Shown here in pieces: positions 25,801-36,041 of a DNA stretch of 64,000 bases. Origin of the DNA: Panorpa germanica (Eukaryota > Arthropoda > Insecta > Mecoptera > Panorpidae); contig OY783210.1 of the NCBI GenBank assembly GCA_963678705.1, positions 15,625,331 to 15,689,330 of the forward strand. The letters run 5' to 3'. The position numbers and the translations under genes are program-made. The notes below the pieces were generated by a model. The model was given only the letters and a program-made list of their open reading frames with translations, was not told where the DNA came from and did not search any database. Position 1 is the stretch's first letter, and every line of letters starts with the position of its first letter.

Positions 25801-28800
25801 TAAGTGATTCAAAATTAATTAGTGAAATATTGAAATATTTAGAAATTTATAAAATTGAATTATAAATTATAAAAGATGTATAAAAAATGTTTGATGACAA
25901 AAGAAAGTCAAGGCAAATAAGTAAATAAATATAAAAAAAAAAATATTATATGATAATACTCTTGGGCACTATGCCGTAATTCTTTTATTGTGTTTCCTTT
26001 TTCAATCACTGGTTGTCTCAAATAAGACAAATATAAGTCCCTCTAAATACAGTATAACCTAATTGTGAGCCTCTAAACAAAATTGACACCTTTATCAATA
26101 GACAGTAGATAATTTAAAACAAAAAAATAATTTAACAAAATAATAATATTAAACTTAGAAGAAATATTGCAAATAGAGAACAAATCATTTTTCTTCTACA
26201 TATAGAAATATTAACATACGAGTATATATATATATAATATTAGATGTGATTAAAACTTTTCCTGTTAATACTAAATTTTTATTAAGTGATTCAAAGTGAA
26301 TTATTTAAATATTTAGAAATTTGTAAAATAGAATTATAAAATGTTAAATTTAATAATGTTAAACATTTTTTACGTTTGATGGTGGCTATGACGAATAAAA
26401 GTCAATGCAAATAAATAAATAAAAATTATTAACATAACATATAACATAATCCATTGTTTCAGCTTGTTAACATCTCAAATCAGGATTCGAGTCGGTGAAT
26501 ACGACTTCTCTAATATTCAAGAAGACTACCCCTATATCGAAAGAGCGATTGCTAGAAAATTAGTTCATCCCCAGTATAATTTCTTCACGTACGAGTACGA
26601 TCTGGCGCTTGTTAGACTTGAAGCCCCGCTTGTCTTTGCCCCCCACATAAGTCCTATTTGTCTGCCTGGATCTGATGACCTACTCATCGGAGAGAATGCC
26701 ACTGTTACGGGGTGGGGACGACTAAGTGAAGGGGGTACTCTACCGTCGGTACTTCAAGAGGTCAGTGACTAGAGTATTAAAGACATATATATCGTTTCCA
26801 CATCAGAAGTGGGATGGTACTCTCATTACCACATCAGAAGTGGGATCACTCTCATTACCATATATATATATACTAGCTGTCCCGGCCACGCTTTGCTGTG
26901 ACTTCTAGTCAAGAGATGTCGCCATATGTCATCGTTTGGAGCTAACAGATAATTAATAGACAAATAGACAATAAATTGAGATGTAAGGTATCCTATCTTT
27001 CCAGGTGGATCAAACTGCACACGGTGTACAAATTTGATTAAAATCGGTTAAGTAGTTTAGGAGTCATTCGCGGACATACACGGACAAACAACGTGACACG
27101 TAATTTATATATATTAAGAAGATATATACATATATAAAAAAATTAAAGTTGAAGAACAAGAGAATCTAATGTATATAACATAGGTCTGGAACTTAAAGCA
27201 CACTTTATATTAAAAATATGAATTTTTATATCAAAGAAAATAAATAATCTCGAGTACATTTATTAAAATTTGAAATCATATTGGTAGTGAAAAAAAATAT
27301 ATTTTATGAGAATTGAATGTGTGTATTCGTAAAGCATAAAAGAATCATTTGGAATTGAATTCAAATGTCATATCCAGACATTTCATATGCTAATTCATTT
27401 CCTTTCACTCCTCCCTCGTCACTCTCATATTCAGCTATGGTCGACGCAATCAATATAAAATAACTTCAGAGATTCTACTCTGAATATATTTAATTTAAAT
27501 GAAATAAGACGAATGACAGTGAGGGAGTTCTAACGCAGAAAGGAAAATCATTGAGTTTTTAAGTACTCCATAATTTTTGAAAAAAGCATGATATAACTTT
27601 TTCTTTTTTATATTTGGTAGGCCCTCAGCATGTAAAATATACGCACTTCAATTATTAATATAGAACTTCACAGCAATCTGTTAAACTTCAGTTATGACTA
27701 TAATTTAAAAATGAGTTATGCAATTGTACATATGAGGCGTCTAGAAGCAAATGGATGTAAGTGACAAATTATGATAAAATTTGAGATAACCAGCGCAAAC
27801 GATAGAAGATGTACTAAACTATTCAGTGGCACAGAGATATAAGCGAAAACTTGGATAGATTTTACTATACAATGTGAATTCAAAAAACCTACTGAACGAA
27901 AACGCTTTTACGATTTTAACTTTAAATTCGTTTTCTGAAGAATTTTACTTTTGTCACTTACATCCCTTTGCATCTAGACGCCTCAATTTTAGAAGATCAA
28001 CCACAGTTAACTTAGCTAAACTACAGTTATCAAAAATCAGACCTCAAGAACAAAAATATCACCCAAGACTAATATATAACTACAGTTAAGTCACTATTTA
28101 AAAATCCATAAATTACTTTGCACAAAATTAATGATCATTTAACCCTCCTCCCCCCCACCCATTCTGTCCTCATTGTAGCACATTGTTGACCTCTAAACTT
28201 ACGACTACCACTCCACCAGCACTTGCTACGTCTTCTCACACTTTGTAACAACATATTTAAAGTAAGAAATATGGTGTTACGTTAAATAAATTTAAAAAAT
28301 TTCCAGTGCGTGATATTTTTACTTTAAAAATATATAAGATTTTACAATTTCATTGACATAAAGCTCTTCAATATCGTTTTCTGGTTCACCGAACGTTGAA
28401 AAAACAAATTGAACTTTAAGAGGAACTGAATATTAAATTTATATCGCATGGACGGTCTATTATGTTCCATAATGAATGTGGTTTTCATTGACTTGTTGTT
28501 GTAGTTGCTATGGCATCAGTTGTGTACATCAGTAATACTGTAGGAATATTATAGGTATACTATATCTTGCAGGGACTAGATTATCCTTCTATTCCGAATA
28601 GTGTTCAGCGGAAGTAGTACCACAGGAACTCTGTAGTTCTGATGTAATGAGCAGCATTAATTAAACCTAGCATAATTGCAGCTGAAATATCTTCTTAATT
28701 ACTGTAGTTATGCAACATGTTTCACAACATTTTAATATTTTATATTTAATGGAAATATTTTAAATATCCTTCTTATGAATTAATTGCTATATAATTATCA

Positions 28801-29355
28801 CCCGGTAAACATAAAACTCATATATTACTTTATATAATATTTTTTACCTAACGTTATGTTTTATTATTTAGCGAAGGAAATATTATTTTGTTTTTGGGTT
28901 CGGTTATTCACTATTTATTGATTTATTCAACAGGTATCGGTACCAATTGTAAGTAACGACCGTTGCAAATCAATGTTCCTCCGTGCAGGACGAAATGAGG
29001 TCATTCCAGATATATTTATGTGTGCAGGACACGAAGGAGGAGGCCAAGACTCTTGCCAGGTAATCTTCTATAATATAAATCACCTCTCTACAAACAATTT
29101 TCCTTAATCACATACGAACATTGTTTGTAGAGCTATTTCTAATATTTCTCTTACTTGCAACTCTACTTTTACTGGATTTCAATTTAATAGGGTGATTCTG
29201 GTGGTCCTTTACAAGTTAGAGGAAAAGATGGACACTACTTCCTAGCAGGTATTATCTCGTGGGGAATAGGATGTGCAGAAGCTAATCTACCAGGGGTGTG
29301 CACCAGGATTTCAAAATTTGTTCCATGGATACTTCAACACGTAACGAAAGACTAA
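16731..29355 (+). CDS. Sb: Stubble-like type II transmembrane serine protease, nine coding exons (5' end possibly incomplete)
   Basis: Joined exons 16731-16845, 23107-23289, 23474-23671, 23776-24189, 24857-24942, 25030-25136, 26463-26760, 28934-29059 and 29191-29355 give 563 residues plus a TAA stop; every intron is GT-AG. Residues 2-15 are hydrophobic. Cys 47, 56, 62, 73, 82 and 83 form a disulfide-knot module (GTCMF...SEGKHVG...FGSCC). Residues 100-303 are a Ser/Thr/Pro-rich stem with a Thr run. The activation site is R317/IVGG, and the trypsin-fold domain follows with His364 (TAGHC), Asp414 (DLALV) and Ser512 (GDSGGP). Asp506 sits at the S1-pocket position, so Arg/Lys cleavage is expected. 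C305 probably pairs with C434 and keeps the protease tethered. Sequons occur at N86 and N446. The protease domain is nearly collinear with Drosophila Stubble as I recall it; in the fly Stubble acts at the cell surface in leg, wing and bristle epithelial morphogenesis. The protein is shorter than the fly one (about 790 aa), mostly in the N-terminus and stem. ATG 16731 is the first Met in the first visible exon; translation may begin further upstream. Confidence 0.95.
20276..20480 (-). repeat. pyrimidine-rich repeat copy in Sb intron 1
   Basis: Shares CTCCGCCATCCACCTCTTCC with the 1-205 family and inversely with 52370-52480. The open frame across it is a composition effect. Confidence 0.45.
20727..20962 (+). 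mobile_element. CCCAGTAAACA MITE, copy 2, in Sb intron 1
   Basis: Same order of blocks as 12477-12730 (CATATTGAAGATGCG, CACCTGTCGGAATACAAATG, CACTTCACCAAATTGTTTAC) but shorter and with a decayed right end and no clear TA duplication. Confidence 0.75.
21890..22043. mobile_element. palindromic MITE (GAGTTCGGCGGCGA family), truncated copy
   Basis: The right arm is intact (GTCGCCGCCGAACTCTCG then TAATTTGAACTA). The left arm is lost before ATACTTAAAAGAGGTTATAA. Interior blocks match 48478-48691. Lies in Sb intron 1. Confidence 0.7.
23107..23289 (+). CDS. Sb: Sb coding exon 2 (disulfide-knot domain)
   Basis: Acceptor TTTCCAG, donor GTAAGT, phase 1 on both sides, 183 nt. It encodes residues 39-100 with all six cysteines of the knot module and the NLT sequon at 86-88. 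This is the part that marks the gene as Stubble rather than a generic trypsin. Confidence 0.95.
23474..23671 (+). CDS. Sb: Sb coding exon 3 (stem)
   Basis: Acceptor TTTACAG, donor GTAAGC, phase 1 on both sides, 198 nt. It encodes a low-complexity Ser/Pro/Thr/Asn-rich linker (residues 100-166) with no recognisable fold, as expected for the extracellular stem. Confidence 0.9.
23776..24189 (+). CDS. Sb: Sb coding exon 4 (Thr-rich stem)
   Basis: Acceptor ATTCTAG, donor GTAAAT, phase 1 on both sides, 414 nt. It encodes residues 166-304 with repeated Lys-Pro and a long Thr-rich tract near 23980-24050 made of ACA/ACG/ACT codons. The tract is a likely site of O-glycosylation and of length variation. 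Confidence 0.9.
24857..24942 (+). CDS. Sb: Sb coding exon 5 (activation cleavage site)
   Basis: Acceptor TTTGCAG, donor GTTTGT, enters in phase 1 and leaves in phase 0. It encodes [14 protein letters not shown] then [15 protein letters not shown]. Cleavage after Arg317 would free the new Ile N-terminus that activates trypsin-fold enzymes; C305 is the tether cysteine. Confidence 0.95.
25030..25136 (+). CDS. Sb: Sb coding exon 6 (catalytic His)
   Basis: Acceptor TTTTTTAAG, donor GTAAGT leaving two bases (phase 2). It encodes [19 protein letters not shown] and then [11 protein letters not shown], with His364 of the triad inside TAGHC. Confidence 0.95.
25470..25935 (+). pseudogene. 5'-truncated LINE ORF2 C-terminus in Sb intron 6
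   Basis: The open frame (first real ATG at 25528) reads a LINE C-terminal domain: [36 protein letters not shown] and a CQC...LDHIIFEC zinc-knuckle-like motif, then a stop at 25863-25865 and an A-rich tail ending near 25935. The reading is uninterrupted, so the insertion may be fairly recent. It is in the same orientation as Sb and is removed with the intron. Confidence 0.75.
26237..26424 (+). mobile_element. second, shorter 3' end of the same LINE in Sb intron 6
   Basis: ATATTAGATGTGATTAAAAC through CAAATAAATAAATAAAA aligns with 25758-25930 with a few changes, including a deletion that joins TCAAAGTGAATTATT. It is only about 190 bp and retains just the last codons and the 3' UTR. Confidence 0.75.
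26463..26760 (+). CDS. Sb: Sb coding exon 7 (catalytic Asp)
   Basis: Acceptor TTGTTTCAG, donor GTCAGT, leaves in phase 0. It encodes residues 368-467, including [18 protein letters not shown] with Asp414, and [20 protein letters not shown]. The open frame running past 26760 to 26772 is intronic read-through. Confidence 0.95.
26795..26865. repeat. two-unit minisatellite (CCACATCAGAAGTGGGAT)
   Basis: Two tandem units of about 33 bases, each with CCACATCAGAAGTGGGAT and CTCTCATTACCA, followed by a short TA tract. The inverse motif (TCTGATGTGG) occurs in three units at 62800-62880. Confidence 0.7.
26871..27125 (+). repeat. interspersed repeat beginning ACTAGCTGTCCCGGCC
   Basis: ACTAGCTGTCCCGGCCACGC, AAAATCGGTTAAGTAGTTTA and ACGTGACACGTAATTTATAT followed by a TA-rich tail is a very common interspersed repeat layout in insect genomes (LINE-tail or SINE-like). 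Only one copy is seen here. Sb intron 7. Confidence 0.45.
27733..27985. mobile_element. inverted-repeat MITE in Sb intron 7
   Basis: Left arm TGAGGCGTCTAGAAGCAAAT through GGATGTAAGTGACAAA (27733-27771) and right arm TTTGTCACTTACATCCCTTT through CTAGACGCCTCA (27952-27985) are near-perfect inverses. 253 bp, non-coding. Confidence 0.75.
28934..29059 (+). CDS. Sb: Sb coding exon 8
   Basis: Acceptor TTCAACAG, donor GTAATC, phase 0 on both sides, 126 nt. It encodes [20 protein letters not shown] through GGGQDSCQ, with Asp506 at the S1 specificity position. Confidence 0.95.
29191..29355 (+). CDS. Sb: Sb coding exon 9 (catalytic Ser, C-terminus)
   Basis: Acceptor TTTAATAG. It encodes [14 protein letters not shown] with Ser512, then [20 protein letters not shown], and ends [10 protein letters not shown] plus TAA at 29353-29355. 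Confidence 0.95.
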   Translation, partial: GDSGGPLQVRGKDGHYFLAGIISWGIGCAEANLPGVCTRISKFVPWILQHVTKD

Positions 29356-30432
29356 ATCATTTGTTTCTATATTGTTGTTTTATTTGTCAATGGAAATAAT
29401 TTTAATTGTGGCAAATAATTTGTTTATATTAATTACTCATATTGAGTTATTATAAGTAGTAACCTAAAGTCACAATAGTTGGGAGATGATGAATTATGAA
29501 ATGAATATGATAAGTGCCTAATACATATGCAATACTTATTACATGTTAACGCCTGATATATATCCCACTTCTGGTTTGATAGTAATTATTGTATAAGAGA
29601 ATGTGTTAGCTACATACACTATCTACTAGCTTTTAAAAAAAGAGACACCTGAGGCTTTCTTTATAATTATAGAGCTGTAAAGTCTACATCTCCGAAAATG
29701 TCACACCCGTAAATTCTCTGTAAGGCACTTTTAACTTATATCGCTTGTAGGACGTTTCAAACATGGTATTATATACTGCTTTTTTAATTTCAGTGCAGGA
29801 TATTTTTACATCATGTCTGGTAGTTCTAATTTTTGGATATGCTTCAAAATTTAGAGTCTTAATGAAAATTAGAATGCCCTTGCTGTTAATTGTTATCCGC
29901 GGTTAAATTGCGCTTGAATAATTATAAATTTTTAGTGAAATACTAAAATTTGTATCACTCCCACTTCTATAGATAAAAAACCAATATGTAAAACCGTACT
30001 TCCTAATTTGAATGAGTCTGAAATTATACGTTAGTATAACATTGCAGAAAACACAGAATAAAGTCAGGGAAATTGATGTAAAATATATATATGAGTATTA
30101 ACACAAATTGTAAATATATTTTATGTAACATATTTATAAAAAAAGGCTACATTTTGTTATATATATAACAAGTTAATTTAGTGTAACAAACACAATAAGT
30201 TATTAATAAGATAAGTAATTTGTGAATAAAAATAATATATATAAATTAATATTTTTGTAATTAAAATATTTATATCAAAATAATAATGAAATGTTTATAT
30301 TAATTACACTGTGATTAGAATAAGATTAAATACTCTATTGTAAGTATGCATTTATTAATAGTTTGTTCTGTAATTACTTTTATTAAGTACTATAATTAAA
30401 TTGTATAATTAGGATCACCTGTATATAATAAA
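29356..30432 (+). other. probable Sb 3' UTR with candidate poly(A) signals
   Basis: AT-rich sequence after the Sb stop, with no open frame of note. AATAAA hexamers occur at 30057-30062, 30225-30230, 30427-30432 and later at 30823-30828. Which one is used cannot be decided from sequence alone. Confidence 0.5.
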
Positions 30433-31009
30433 GAAACTATATTTCATTTCATATGCAAGAAAATTTTTGCAAGTGCTGAGAATTGTTTAAATTGAAATCA
30501 GCTATAATTTGTAGAAAGATGTTATTAAGGGGAGGTGGGAAAATTTAGCAGTATCGACTTTCTCCTACCTCTGTTATTAATCATTTTTCTTTTAGACAAC
30601 AGTTTTTCAAACAAATATTGAACTATATTATGTTTTGTAAACGAGATGAAGAATAGGTATTTTTTGCCTTAACTTTGAACTTAAATAAGTATGTAAAAAA
30701 ATGTTTGTTATACTATAGCGATATGTACGATAATGTATACTTAATATTAACTATTAATATATTGTTTTAGAGTAGGTATAAAATTTATATATGAATATAT
30801 TTCAGTCTTGCCCAAAGATGCAAATAAAAATGATACAAAAAACTTATGTTTCTTTTTAAAATAAAATAGCTTTCTCACATAAAAAATGTAATATGTATTT
30901 TATGTATGACAAGTAATAGTAATACAATCTTACAATTTCTGTGAGATTTATATTCAGGCAATGTTACTAGTGTTGCGAACTTTCTAAAAGAAGGGGCAAA
31001 GTACAATCT

Positions 31010-32502
31010 AACTAGATCAGGGTAGGCGAACCAATGGCACGCGTGCCATTGATGGCACGCGACATAATATTTTGGGCACGTCGCCGATCATAAAACATGT
31101 GTAAAAAATGTGTTAAGTAATAGGTATTTTGTAGTATTTAAGTTTCTTAAGTTTATTTCAAACAGACGTAGGACATTCGATTCTTGAATTCCACTGCATC
31201 ATTCACCAACAAGCCTTGTGTTCTAAGAGTGGTTTAATATCCCTTGATAATATAATGGCGGTAGTTACAAAAATAGTCAACCTCATCTCGTCACAGGGTT
31301 TAAAGAAGCGAAAGTTCGATGCTTTGTTGGATGAAGTCAACTCGGTGTATAATGGCTTACTGATGTATAATAATGTTCGCTGGTTGAGTCGCGGGAATGT
31401 ACTTGAAAGATTTGTTGATTGCTTGGAAGAAATCAGACTGTTTTTGCAAAATGAGGAAAAATTGAACAATACCCACAGTTGTTGGACGTTATGTGGCTTT
31501 CAAAATTGATGTTTTTTACAGACATATGCCAACATTTAAATACATTAAACGTAAAGCTTCAAGGGACAAACCAAACGATTATTGTCATGATAGATCTCAT
31601 TCGCGCTTTTGAGGCTAAACTGCAAGTTTTCAGAAACGATATTATCACAAGAAACTACAAGTATTTTCCAAACTTGATAAAATATATCAATGATTTTGAT
31701 ATTCACGAGACAGCAGACAAAGAAAAATTTACTGAAGAATTTATTTCTGTGATCGATTCTTTAATCAAGGAATTTTCAGGAAGATTTTCTCAGTTCAAAG
31801 AATTGTCTTAAATACTCAAATTTATTATGTACCCTGATGTGGCGTCATTTCATAAACTGAACTTCTCTCAATTCGATTGGTTGGAAATTGAAAAATTTGA
31901 AATGCAGTTGATTGATTTCCAATCTAGTTCAATATGGATTCAAAAATTTATTGAAACAAGGAAAGAGTTGGAATTAATTGAAACTGAAAGATTGACAAGT
32001 AATTTAAGTAAAAACGCTAATAACAAAATTCTGGAAACATGGAATGCGTTACCAGACACATTTAACTGTTTGAAGAAGCTGGCTCATGCTATTTTAACAA
32101 TGTTTTCATCTACCTATGCCTGTGAGTCATTATTTTCAGAGATGAATAACATTAAAAACTCGGTTAGAAACCGTTTGACAGATGAATCCAGTTCAGCATG
32201 CATTTTGCTAAAAGTAACATCTTACAACCCTAACATAAATTATTTGTCATCTAACCTGCAGCAACAGAAGTCACAGTAATTTTACAGTAATTTAATTTAT
32301 GCATGTAATAAAAATATTCCAAAATGTACCTCTTTTGTTTACTTTATTTAATAAAGAGTTTTGATAGATAGTATTTATTATTATTATTTTCCAAATAATC
32401 AGAAAGTCAAAATTATTTGATGGCACGTCAATGGCCTCATTCGACATTTTTCAGAATAAATGGCACGTTGATGCATAAAGGTTCGCCTACCCTGAACTAG
32501 AT
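31010..32502 (+). mobile_element. hAT transposon with both ends and 8-bp target duplication
   Basis: CAGGGTAGGCGAACC at 31018 and its exact inverse ending at 32494 are flanked by the identical 8-mer AACTAGAT at 31010-31017 and 32495-32502. 8-bp duplications and CAGGG ends define hAT elements. The 1477-bp body holds a broken transposase. Confidence 0.92.
31135..32279 (+). pseudogene. hAT transposase remnant (GTF2IRD2/ZBED-like family)
   Basis: The frame open from 31135 reads FHCIIHQQALC, a Val-Asn-Ile-rich helix and VRWLSRGNVLERF. A frameshift near 31468 moves to the frame reading LLDVMWLSKLMFFTDICQHL and DLIRAFEAKLQVF. An in-frame TAA lies at 31809-31811, and the reading then continues to a stop at 32277-32279 with the hAT C-terminal dimerisation motif (TYACESLFSEMNNIKN, VRNRLTDE). 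About 375 of the roughly 600 residues usual for this family remain; the N-terminal BED finger and first part of the catalytic core are missing. It cannot make transposase. Confidence 0.88.
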
Positions 32503-33468
32503 GCTTCAAAATTAATGCGCTTTTTGTATATTTGTATAGAACTAATTAAATAAAAGAATAAAGGACATACGTATTCACGTAGAAAATGATTTTTTTTAGA
32601 TTTTTTATAGGTTCTATCCTATCTGTGACTAAATTCATTTACGATAAATTTTGAAGCATTATTTAAAGAAAGGAATTAAGACATAATAATAAATCTAATG
32701 GCAAACATAAAAGATACTTGTTCTCTAGAGAAAGCTATAAAGTTAATCTAAATAACGTATTGTTCTAATCCATGCAAGCTATTCTTACAATATAAATTCT
32801 CTTGAGATTTCGAGCCTTAGTCTTATTTGCTCTGGCACTCGAAGTGAACCTTTGGTGTCCTAATTAAACTACCTTTGGCATTAATTTAATGAACATAGAA
32901 CGTGTACCAAGGAACATTTAGACAAGGTAGAAGGGAAATCTTTGATGAACTATATGCCAGTAAATTTAATTTATTTGAAATAGAGACTTAAAGGAACGGT
33001 ACAAAATGTAAGAAGTTTCTGAAACCCTTTTATCATGCGTGGAAGTTCTTTGAATATATTATGAATTAATTACGAATTAAGTATCGCAAATATAGGAGTA
33101 CGTTCACCCGGATATCGTGGATGTTTGCTAAAAGAAATTTTATTAAAGAAATTCAAGTAATGATTTTGAGGGTTAGTTTAATTCATGGACTTTCTAAGAA
33201 CTACTAAAAAACCGTTGTATTTGGCTTTTCACTGTGATAAATGACTCTAAACCAAAAGTTCTATTGTTCCATGACCAAAAATAAAATAAAAATGAAGTTA
33301 GAACCATACAAAATAGAATGCTAGTAGGAAGTATACAATAGGAGGCGTTATCAACATATAACAATGAATGTGAGTGGAAAAAAACCATCAAGTTTTTTAA
33401 TTGTAATAGTCAGCGACAATAAAATAAATGAAAAGTGAATTCACGAATAAAAATACATTAATTATGTT
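32503..33468. other. AT-rich intergenic, nothing recognised
   Basis: No supported gene or repeat partner. A minus-strand open frame at 33194-33391 has no family features. Confidence 0.35.
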
Positions 33469-33865
33469 CTAGTACACAGGGGCGGCCTTAGCCATTGCGA
33501 GGCCCCGGGCAGCAGATAATTGCGAGGCACTTGTTCCTTGTATAATTTATGTAAATTGTAAATAAGTATTTTTGATGATAATTGACGAGAAATAAAATTT
33601 TATATTGGAAGTTTTATAAAAGTTAACAAGCAGAAAGATGACATATATTAATGATGATAAACTAAGGTACATGAATGCCTTAAAATACTCGTATGTACGC
33701 AGTGATTCTAGTGGGATTTCTAAAGAGCAAGGCGTAAAATTCAAATACATCTTAGTAATGAATTTTTCTACTTGGGTTATTGCGCGAGAATGCGAGGCCC
33801 CTACAAGACAGAGGCTCCAGACGGTTGCCCTGCTACCATCCCCTAAGGCCGCCTCTGCTGGTACA
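33469..33865. mobile_element. hAT MITE with CAGGGGCGGCCTTAG ends
   Basis: CAGGGGCGGCCTTAG at 33477 and the inverse CTAAGGCCGCCTCTG ending 33857, flanked by CTAGTACA and CTGGTACA (7 of 8 identical). 381 bp. The interior has duplicated GCGAGGCCCC motifs near each end. The open frame inside is not a gene. Confidence 0.82.
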
Positions 33866-34299
33866 TTTAATTATCTATGTATCTTACTAATATAGATACA
33901 TAATTAAACACACATGTTAAATGTTTTTATGTAATTTTATCACTGATATTACAGAAAAACTACAGTAGAATACTTTCTATAGTCTAACGGAATTGGTGGA
34001 CATTGATTTTGTTTGTGTTATATGCACCGACAACGAGACCAAAACAATCTTAACAAAAGTTGATTATTACACTTATATGGTGCCTGTATTTGTATGTAAG
34101 TGTACAGATTAAATGGCTTACTGCATAAAGTTGTACGAATATTCAAATAAGTTTTTCTTTCACCTTACTCCTCTTATAAAATCATCTGCGTACGCCCTTG
34201 TATCTCACACTCTGTATACATATTTCTATTTTATAAAGAAAAGTTTTATTTTGTTTTCAAAGCACTTTGAACATCTTCACCCACCTGTATAACAAGTGA

Positions 34300-34770
34300 A
34301 CGATAATTGCATCAGCAATGCAATCTCAGAACGTCTTTGAAAGCGTGAAACTCTATGTTTCTTAACTTCTGACGATGAGTTCTCGCTTCCTTATTTTCTG
34401 CAAACTCAAGCACCATCACCACTACAACCTCAGTCATAACCACACCAAGCTCCACCGCTTCCCAACGTACGAGTATATAAGATCGTCATCATAACCATAC
34501 CATTCCTTTCCATCATATTCGATGTTCCTTACAACTCCATCTTTCCATCCCTCGTCATCTACCTCCCGAGGAGAGGAGGTTGACTTGGAAATTTCCTGCT
34601 GCTTCTCTGTACTCGTACCTCTTTCACAGGCAATTACCGGCACTTCAGCGGAGATAACCGAGCGCGCCCGTGATGAACTCCAAGTGGTGTACACTCAGTG
34701 TAAATCAACGCATAATTGGACGACTGAGTATATACAAGAGTATGGGTAGAAGCAAAGGTAAGCAAACGCT
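34300..34770. other. higher-complexity island, possible exon of an unknown gene
   Basis: Less AT-rich than its surroundings, with overlapping open frames on both strands (34522-34749 on +, 34434-34694 on -), a TATA-like GAGTATATAAG at 34471 and an AAGGTAAGC donor-like site at 34756. Neither translation is recognisable. It could equally be old transposon sequence. Confidence 0.2.
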
Positions 34771-34857
34771 ATTATCATGTGATCAAAGGAGTTATTTAAA
34801 AAAAATAGTTGACACAAAATTAATTTATAATGTATGCAAAATTTGTAGCATAGTTTA

Positions 34858-35535
34858 AATGGGCTTCTGTCCTCATTTTTTAGTGGTTGATTTTTCAATT
34901 GTTGATTGAAATTGATGTTAATAAATGTGTATTGGCTTGTCTATTTTATTAAATATCTAAATGTTGACGGAGATATAGTAACTAAAAATTTGAATTGTAG
35001 TTTAGCGCTAGAAATAGTCAGCCATTTGTATGACGTGTAATGCATTTTATACGTCAGTTATTTGTTGAGTAGGTCAGTACTGTGGTAATGTTTTGTAGCT
35101 GTTGGTAGTCGAAATAATCAAGTCAAGTCAAAGAATAATAAGTTTTTATTTTATTTAACCCTATTACAGCAGACATAATATTGAAACTTTATTGTTCCTC
35201 AAAATAGCTGTAAATAATATTTGATATTTTGATAAATAAATACATATAGCAGAGATTTAAGGTTGGTAACCTGTAAACTTGTCAGAGTTCTGTCAAGAAT
35301 ATATCTCTTTTACGCTCTGTTGTATAAAAGAGGAACAACACAGCGTTTGGAATGTTCTACAACGAGTTGAATCCCTTTAATAATTAAAGAGACAAAATGA
35401 CTTTTTTAATTGTTATTATCTATTGAAATATAAGGAGTTATTAAAAAATAATTGAAGATTTGAGGTTCTAGTAACCCACTTTATCAATATATAGTACACT
35501 TTTATAGAAATTAAGACATAGGACACAAGCCCATT
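34858..35535 (+). mobile_element. AATGGGCTTGTGTCC inverted-repeat element, copy 1
   Basis: Starts AATGGGCTTCTGTCCTCATT and ends ATAGGACACAAGCCCATT, 678 bp. The body is shared with 36042-36747 (inverted), 42138-42780 and 46131-46697. No transposase frame; target duplication unclear. Confidence 0.8.
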
Positions 35536-36041
35536 ACAAGATATTGACGATTTTATAAAAAGACTTCAGTATTTTACATAAAATTTATCTTTAGGATTTG
35601 GCAGATGTAACTGAATCTAATGGTCGTAGAAATATAATGAAATGTAACTTTATTTCATTGCCACATATGCAAAACCGGATCATGATGGGCAGAGCGTGCG
35701 AGGGGTTTGGGGTATTATCCTAATGTTTACATAGAGAACATTGCTTACATTTGCATGCTTGCAAAACCTTGCCAATTTATGAATTAATTTAGTAACTCAG
35801 CCATGTTTGCACAGAACTTTAGCTGTTGAATTTCTATTTAACATATTGTAACCTAACGAGTATTGTTGACGGCTGTTACACAAATTAAACTTATGGTGTA
35901 TGTATTGTTGCATAACATACAGGCGTGTAGTTATCAGTATATTTGTCTAGTTGACATTACTTAAATACTGAGAACTTAGTAATAGTTTTGTGGATAAAAG
36001 AGAAGTCAAATAATGCTTGGTAAATGTAACTGTATAGTTTG

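Noticed and set aside
26795-26865. CRISPR-like direct repeats
   Set aside because: Only two units of diverged minisatellite in an animal intron; no spacers or cas genes.
26726-27020. Frames overlapping the end of Sb exon 7 and the following repeat
   Set aside because: They run through a proven splice donor and an interspersed repeat; no coding evidence.
31216-32279. Domesticated hAT transposase gene
   Set aside because: The reading has a frameshift and a stop and is still enclosed by intact transposon ends and a target duplication, so it is a dead element rather than a host gene.
33638-33895. 85-codon frame at a hAT MITE
   Set aside because: It lies largely within the MITE, runs through its right end and has no family features.
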